DNA from: Puccinia triticina
Lineage: Eukaryota > Basidiomycota > Pucciniomycetes > Pucciniales > Pucciniaceae
Assembly (NCBI RefSeq): GCF_026914185.1
Contig: NC_070567.1
Coordinates: forward strand, 558,001-622,000
Length of the DNA stretch: 64,000 nucleotides
Direction: 5' to 3'
The notes beneath the pieces are model-generated. The model saw only the letters and a program-made list of their open reading frames with translations. It ran no database searches and was not told the DNA's origin. Made by a program: the position numbers and the translations under genes. Below are positions 58,430 through 64,000 of this stretch, in pieces; position 1 is the first letter of the stretch; every line of letters starts with the position of its first letter.

Positions 58430-59370
58430 AGTACTCACCGGCCATTGAGTGGAGTACACACCCCACCTCAATGACGGGCCATGGAGTGGCATACACACAC
58501 CTTGATGACCGGTCCCTGCCGGTCATTGCGGGGAAAAACATCTCCTCTCAATGACCGGTCTGCGCCGGTCATCATGGGGGTAAAGCACCGTTGCACCCCG
58601 GCCATTGAGTGGGGTTTGCACTCCAAATGATGACCAACAATCAGGGGAAGTACACACCCCACTTGGTGGCCAACCATTGAGTGGAGTACACTCTCTCCTC
58701 GATGGCCAGCAATCAAGCAGAGGACACACTCCACTCAATGGCCGACCACCAAGTAGAGTACACTCTCCGCTCAATGGCCGGCCACCAAGTAGAGCACACT
58801 CTCCGCTCAATGACCAGCCATCAAGCGGTAGATCCCACCCGATGACCGGCTGTCGAGTGGCCTACCCACCCCAATCAATAGGAGACCCCACTCAATGGCC
58901 GGGGTGTAGTGTTACACCCCTCGATGTGCGGTGTGTGCCGGTCATCAAGAGGTGCTACACGCCTCGATGTACGGTATGTACCGGTCATCAAGGGGAGGTG
59001 TTACTTCCCTCAATGGCCAGTATAGACAGGTCATAAGTCCCCTCGATGACTGGAGAGGGGTGAGTCCGCTTGATGACCGGCACACACCGGCCATCAAGAG
59101 ATGTTATTCACCTCGATGACCGGTCTGGTCATCAAGAGATGTTTTAATCACCTCAATGACCGGGACCGGTCGTTGAGAGGTGGTGTTACTCCCCTCGATG
59201 ACCGGTCTGTCATCGAGGGGTGGTGTTACTCCCCTCAATGACCGGGACCGGTCGTTGAGAGGTGGTGTTACTCCCCTCAATGACCGGTCCGTCATTGAGG
59301 GGTAGTGTTACTCCCCTCAATGACCGGGACCGGTCATTGAAAGGTGGTGTTACTCCCCTCAATGACCCCT
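58430..59370. repeat. Second CCGGTCATTGAG / CTCAATGACCGG array
   Basis: About 0.94 kb of alternating CTCAATGACCGG, CCGGTCATCGAGGGG and GTGGTGTTACTCCCCTC units, most regular at 59100-59370 with a ~40-60 bp period. The motif matches the array inside the KDZ right TIR, but no KDZ TIR flanks this copy. Confidence 0.85.
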
Positions 59371-60344
59371 GGCCCCTGGAACGAGGGGATTGTGTTAATA
59401 GGCTATGGCTTTTTCGAGGCTGATTGCCAGGAAGATTCATGTTGTGACTACCGTTGCCTGGCCATCCAATCCAACAACGGCATTGTCTATCAACGGTCGT
59501 TTTACAAAGAACAAGGCTTGCTTGGGAAGCTGCAGGGTTTTTGTTGGGTGGAACTGGGAGGCGTGGCGTTGGCGAGGATATGGTGGCCATGACGCCGGAT
59601 ATGGCTGGAGTCTTCAAGGGAATCACAACTTGCCGCCTATGGATGGGCTGAGCTTGAGTATATAAAGAGGGGGAGCTGCTGTCAAATGTCCCCCCAGGGG
59701 TTCCGGTTTTGTCCTGGCCCCTCCCTGCAGGCCCCCTACTTCGCTTGGCTAGGCCCCTGCTTGAGAATAAAAAATGCTGGCCCTTTTTTGCTTGTTGCAC
59801 TGTCACAAGCTGGAGGGTCTATCCATGGCACACAGTGTTTGGGGGTTATTTTAAACAGTGGCCATCATGTGGCTGCACACCAAAACTTAGATCTTTTTTG
59901 CCATGTTTTCGTGAATTTAATAAACTTGGATTAATCCTGGTGTGTTGCTGTGGTGTCCTAGCCCTCCAGTTGTCACCCTATCGTACGCGCAAACAATAGG
60001 GTGACATTGGCAAAATGCAAAACAGATTCATATGCATATGCATCTGGAATTTTCAAAAACATGAACAACAACACAACTGAGCGGCTGATTTGTGTAACGC
60101 TGTTGGTTCCTCTATACAAAATCTGGCAAATAAAAGCCAGTCTTGACTTCAACCAGTTTTCTGCCCCTTTTACATGATATTCTAGCTATTTTCTGAGGTA
60201 AATTCAAGGAAACTCCCATCACATTAAAGGAATAATTTCCTTCCAGTTTTCACCCCATTGTACACGCGTACAATAGGGTGACATTGGCGAAATGTAGAAC
60301 AGGTCCATGTGCATATGCATGTGGAAATTATAAGACAGAAAGTC
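59371..60344. other. Spacer with palindromic hairpins, no gene
   Basis: Short frames conflict on both strands. Two copies of the GTCACCC...GGGTGAC palindrome lie at about 59977-60006 and 60246-60283. Confidence 0.5.
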
Positions 60345-60750
60345 TTTGATGATAGGGTGCACGGTTAGACACAAGCAACAGCGGTGGCAAACGGGCAGAC
60401 AAGAAGCAAACCTTTGATGATAGGGTGCATGGTTAGACACAAGCGACAGCGGTGGCAAACGGGCAGACAAGAAGCAAACCTGAGGACAAGAGTCAAGGGT
60501 GAGCCAGAGTTTTGAGCGAACAATATTTGAGTTGTTGATTTCTTATGCAGACCTTTGATGATAGGGTGCACGGTTAGACACAAGCGACAGCGGTGGCAAA
60601 CGGGCAGACAAGAAGCAAACCTAACAGACGAGCATAAGATGAGACCACGACAATGAAGGAGAGAAAATATAGGAAATGGACCTGAGGACGAGAGTCAAGG
60701 GTGAGCCAGAGTTTTGAGCAAACAATATTTGAGTTGTTAAAGAAAAGTGG
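60345..60750. repeat. ~70-bp tandem/dispersed direct repeats
   Basis: The unit CCTTTGATGATAGGGTGCAC-GGTTAGACACAAGC-ACAGCGGTGGCAAACGGGC-AGACAAGAAGCAAA occurs at about 60343-60411, 60411-60480 and 60551-60621. A linked unit GAGGACGAGAGTCAAGGGTG, followed by AGCCAGAGTTTTGAGC, occurs at 60482 and 60682. Confidence 0.85.
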
Positions 60751-61059
60751 AAGTGAAAACGGAAACAAGACTTTAACGGGACAAATAGGTTTGGCTAAAT
60801 ATTGCGGCGAGTTACATGTGTGAGTCTATCTAAATACATGTAAGAGAAAGACCCGTGACATCGTTCAATAGAAATTGCAAAAGCAAAATCTAAGAAACTG
60901 ATCTATGTGAAGCAGTCGTAAACTCTGGATGAACTCTGGCACAGGAAAGGCAATCTTGACTTCAACTAGTTTTCTGCCTCTTTTACATAATATTCTAGCC
61001 ATTTTTTGAATGGAATTCCAGGAAAATCCAATCAATCTGAGGGAACTATTGTACTCCAG

Positions 61060-61105
61060 TTGTCACCCCATTGTACGCGCGTACAATAGGGTGACATTGG
61101 TGAAA
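61060..61105. repeat. Near-perfect long palindrome
   Basis: TGTCACCCCATTGTACGCG followed by CGTACAATAGGGTGACA. The arms of about 18 bp pair with one mismatch. The same hairpin with small changes occurs upstream at about 59977 and 60246. Confidence 0.85.
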
Positions 61106-63369
61106 TGTAAAACAGTTCCATGTGCATATGCATCTGGAAATTGCAAAAACAAAAACAAAAACACAACTGAGTGGCTGATCTACGTGAAGGGGTTGTGACC
61201 TCAGATGATCTGTGGAACAGCAAAGCCAGTCTTGAATTCAACCGTTCTTCCACCCCTTTTACATACTATTCTAGCCATTTTTTGGTGAATTTCTAGGAAA
61301 CTCCTATCACTTTGAGGGAATCATTTATATAAACTACTTTTGATAAAGTATGTGAAGAATTCATTTCACCCACATGTTTTGGATTGATGTCACATCTCAA
61401 ATTTCAAATTATAACAATGAGGCCAAAGAAGCTGTCATGTCACATGCAACGGCGGGTAGGTACAGTATGGATATCAGTAACATACCAATATTGTGACATT
61501 TTTTTGCTTTTTACCACTACCACTAACATAACAGAAGTGTGCTACAATATCACACCTCAGGTAGCTTTATTTTTTTACATTATTTACAATATCTGGCGGC
61601 GCAGAGGGGCAGATATTGGAAAATTCATTGGAAAGAGGAGGCCATTTAACCCTCTGTATTGTGTTACTCAGTGGTTAAAGTGTTGATAGTAAAGTCAGCC
61701 TGAAAAAATTTACCCCTTTAAAATACGGTCCTGGGCTTAAAAGTTGTTGTTACTAATACCAATACCACCTGAGCATAGTAACAGCAAGTGTTACACTACA
61801 CAGATAAAGGCCGCTATTTTACTGTATTGAAACAACCAATTTTTGTCACATTCATGAGGCTACCTGTTACTGCACCACTCTGTAGCTGTCTTGTAAAAAT
61901 GGTGGGTAAATACAGGGTAATTTAGCATTAGGGTGGCAGTGCTAACCACAACCTTTCCTTTGCAGTGTTACCATTCTGCCACCCCTGCTAAGCTATTTTA
62001 CGCTCTGAAAAAGTCCTTGCAGCGGAAAAAAAGTCTAAAAATCTGCTAAATAGTGCTGTAGCGCAGCGTAAAAGGCGCTTTTTTGTGCCCTTTGCACGTA
62101 GCTTCAGCACAGAGATGGCTCAATTCTGCTACTTAACACCAATTTGTAGCGGAATTGAAAAACTCTAAGGTGAAAATAGCTGGTACATAAATGCTTTTAG
62201 CTGATAACAGAGAGGTTTTTAATTCACAGTTCCTTTGAAGATGAAATGTCTATCTGCAAAGGGATTTCACACCACAGTAAAAAGAATTTGGGGATGCAAG
62301 AATTGATTTGGAAATGTAAAACATGGGTTAGGATTGTAATGAACTTTACTTCAATATGAATTCAATGTAGTTGAATGATAGTTCACATTGAAAAGTTACA
62401 TATCAATCCAAATTAGATTGGCCTATTGTTATTGCCAAGTAATGAAACAATTCAAACATCAGATAGTAAGGAATTCCACCTCAGTTCAGACAAAAACTAG
62501 CACCAAATTCAGCTGTGGCACTCCTTGGGGAGTGCCCCCAAAGCTTCCCTGGTGAGTGTTTCTTTGGACGGTAAATTTGAATTATGCACAGTGAATGTGC
62601 ATTGAAGTTTTGTTGAAGTAAATTATGACAAAGGTTCATCTAAATTACACCTTCTGCCTTTGAGTTTGCACATGTCAACTGACCGCAATCAAGTGACTTT
62701 TTCTTTTAGTAATTAATGATCTAAGTATATTAAATCCACACTTTTGTGGAAATTGGGATCAAGGGTTCCCCCTGCAATTTTCTGAAAAGGGGCTTAATTA
62801 AAATTAGCACCCTGCCCACAGATGGATAATTGGCACTTGCGTCCAACCTCCAATTTTCTCAGGTATCAGCATATTACGCTTAATACCGTGAGAAAATTAA
62901 TTTAAAGTCCCCAAACATAAATGCCTTGGACTGGCCCCCCAATTCCTGAAGCAGGAATTAAAAGGGGCCGGGTTCAACCCCCTTGTGCCAGTTTCAATTG
63001 CAAGGGCAGGAGAGGGGCAAAAAATAGCAACACAAAAAGCTTGAAAGAGTAAAAAATGGCCTCAGGTCAATTGCAAGTGCAAAGTGATGGAGGTGGACTA
63101 AAAAATACCTGCGCAATCGCGACAGGTTTATAAAAGGGTTGGTTAACCCCTTGGACCTATCACAAGTGTGATGGCGGAGGGGACCAGGATGAGCTCGCTC
63201 AACCTGTGCAAGCGCAACAGGGGAACTTGAGCCGCCAGCGGGAAAACATTTGAGGCTCAACACATTATATGTCCGACAATGTTGTTGCCAGTTTCTCCTT
63301 ACAAGTTTTTTCAAAGGGATGTTTCATTGAGTAACTCGCATTGGGAAAGTGGTAGGCCGCAGTAGATAC
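61106..63369. other. AT-rich repeat-derived spacer
   Basis: Includes the diverged direct copy at 61448-61850, a GTAGCGCAGCG-type patch at about 61900-62150, and TIR copy 62516-62554. No gene supported; a 106-codon minus-strand frame near 62994-63314 has no domain. Confidence 0.5.
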
Positions 63370-63596
63370 TAGGGGGATTCAAAGTTGGCCATGCACGACT
63401 TGCATGCACTTTTGCAAGTTGGTGTTCAAGGCTTTTATTGAACACCAAATTTCAAAAAATACATTCAAGCAGGCTTAGGGGGTGTAGTACAGTGTGGCTT
63501 GCATGCACTTTTGCAACTCGGTGTTCAAGAATGAACTTGAACACCGACTTGCAAAAGTGCATGCAAGTTGCATCTGGCCAACTTTGAAACCCCCTA
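63370..63596. mobile_element. MITE with TAGGGGGATTCAAAGTTGGCCA TIRs
   Basis: The left TIR (TAGGGGGATTCAAAGTTGG) and the inverted right TIR (CCAACTTTGAAACCCCCTA) extend inward through CTTGCATGCACTTTTGCAAG. A second inner hairpin AAGTTGGTGTTCAA / TTGAACACCGACTT adds to the fold. 227 bp, no ORF. Confidence 0.8.
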
Positions 63597-64000
63597 CTGA
63601 TTTGATGCTTGAGGAGCCAGGGCTGACGTTTCAGCTTGCGCTTTTGACACAATTGCAACCCCATTGACTCTTATACAACTACACCTCCGAGAATGGCGTA
63701 CACCACCAATGAAACTTTGGATACCCAATGGGGCTGTCATCTCATAAAATGCGCAAAACTCTCATTGGATACCCGCTGAGGCGAATTTTTTTGCGGCATG
63801 TGGAGAAGCCGCCTACCAATGTTCTACTGGATACTCAAAAGTTCTCTTCTCTTCTTGCAACATAACATTGCTCCTGTCGCTTGGCAACCCAGCTAATTCC
63901 CGGCAAGCTTTTGAATCGGTCAGGAGCATTACACCAAGGCGTTAGTATATGTTAAACTGACCCAGCACCTGGCTGCAGATGGTTAAAAATTGCTGAGGAG
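63597..64000. other. Spacer at the right edge, no gene seen
   Basis: Mixed sequence without supported frames or repeats. Confidence 0.5.

Noticed and set aside
62994..63314. 106-codon minus-strand frame
   Set aside because: No domain, no splice pattern, in repeat-rich spacer.

Overview
The window looks like genomic DNA of a rust fungus (Pucciniales, probably Puccinia-like). This is inferred from compact basidiomycete genes with many 50-120 bp GT-AG introns, a KDZ-type transposon, candidate secreted proteins, and gene islands separated by dense transposon and repeat DNA. No rRNA, tRNA or CRISPR array could be supported.

Layout. (1) 1-5.2 kb: the 3' part of an HRD1-type ER ubiquitin ligase, a TMEM41/DedA-like VTT-domain membrane protein, and a small four-intron gene for a probable mitochondrial single-pass protein. 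(2) 5.2-9.1 kb: no confident gene, but a large imperfect inverted duplication (6665-7563) whose arms keep coding-like similarity. (3) 9.2-13.5 kb: a 1376-residue RhoGEF (DH-PH). (4) 14.5-24.5 kb: one complete 10-kb KDZ (Kyakuja-Dileera-Zisupton) DNA transposon with an apparent 8-bp target duplication and long TIRs. It carries two convergent genes, a transposase and an HMG-box-like companion. Its right TIR is split by a 0.7-kb palindromic array of CCGGTCATCGAG-type motifs. (5) 25-28.4 kb: a MITE and a candidate secreted-protein gene with an in-frame TGA. (6) 28.4-38.9 kb: a second large DNA element with short TIRs and an unclassified DDE-like transposase. It is broken by a 7-bp duplication, a nonsense codon, and a nested 5-kb Ty1/copia element with unusually short 92-bp LTRs. 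(7) 39.1-45.1 kb: a DUF2235 (Tle1-like) alpha/beta hydrolase, an SDHAF1-like LYR protein, and a five-exon candidate secreted protein whose stop codon abuts a MITE. (8) 45-49.5 kb: several MITEs, one Tourist-like with TTA target duplications. (9) 49.5-52.4 kb: HSP90 in 12 exons, the last coding exon being only 10 nt. (10) 52.4-64 kb: repeat-rich DNA holding more inverted-repeat elements, an 18-24 bp minisatellite, a second CCGGTCATC array, a 70-bp tandem repeat, repeated long palindromes and another MITE.

The housekeeping genes (HRD1, TMEM41-like, RhoGEF, LYR factor, HSP90) look intact and functionally independent; there is no cluster or pathway. The KDZ transposase and its companion form one mobile unit. 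Exon boundaries were read by eye from splice consensus, phase and family similarity. No database search was run, so family names rest on recognised motifs.
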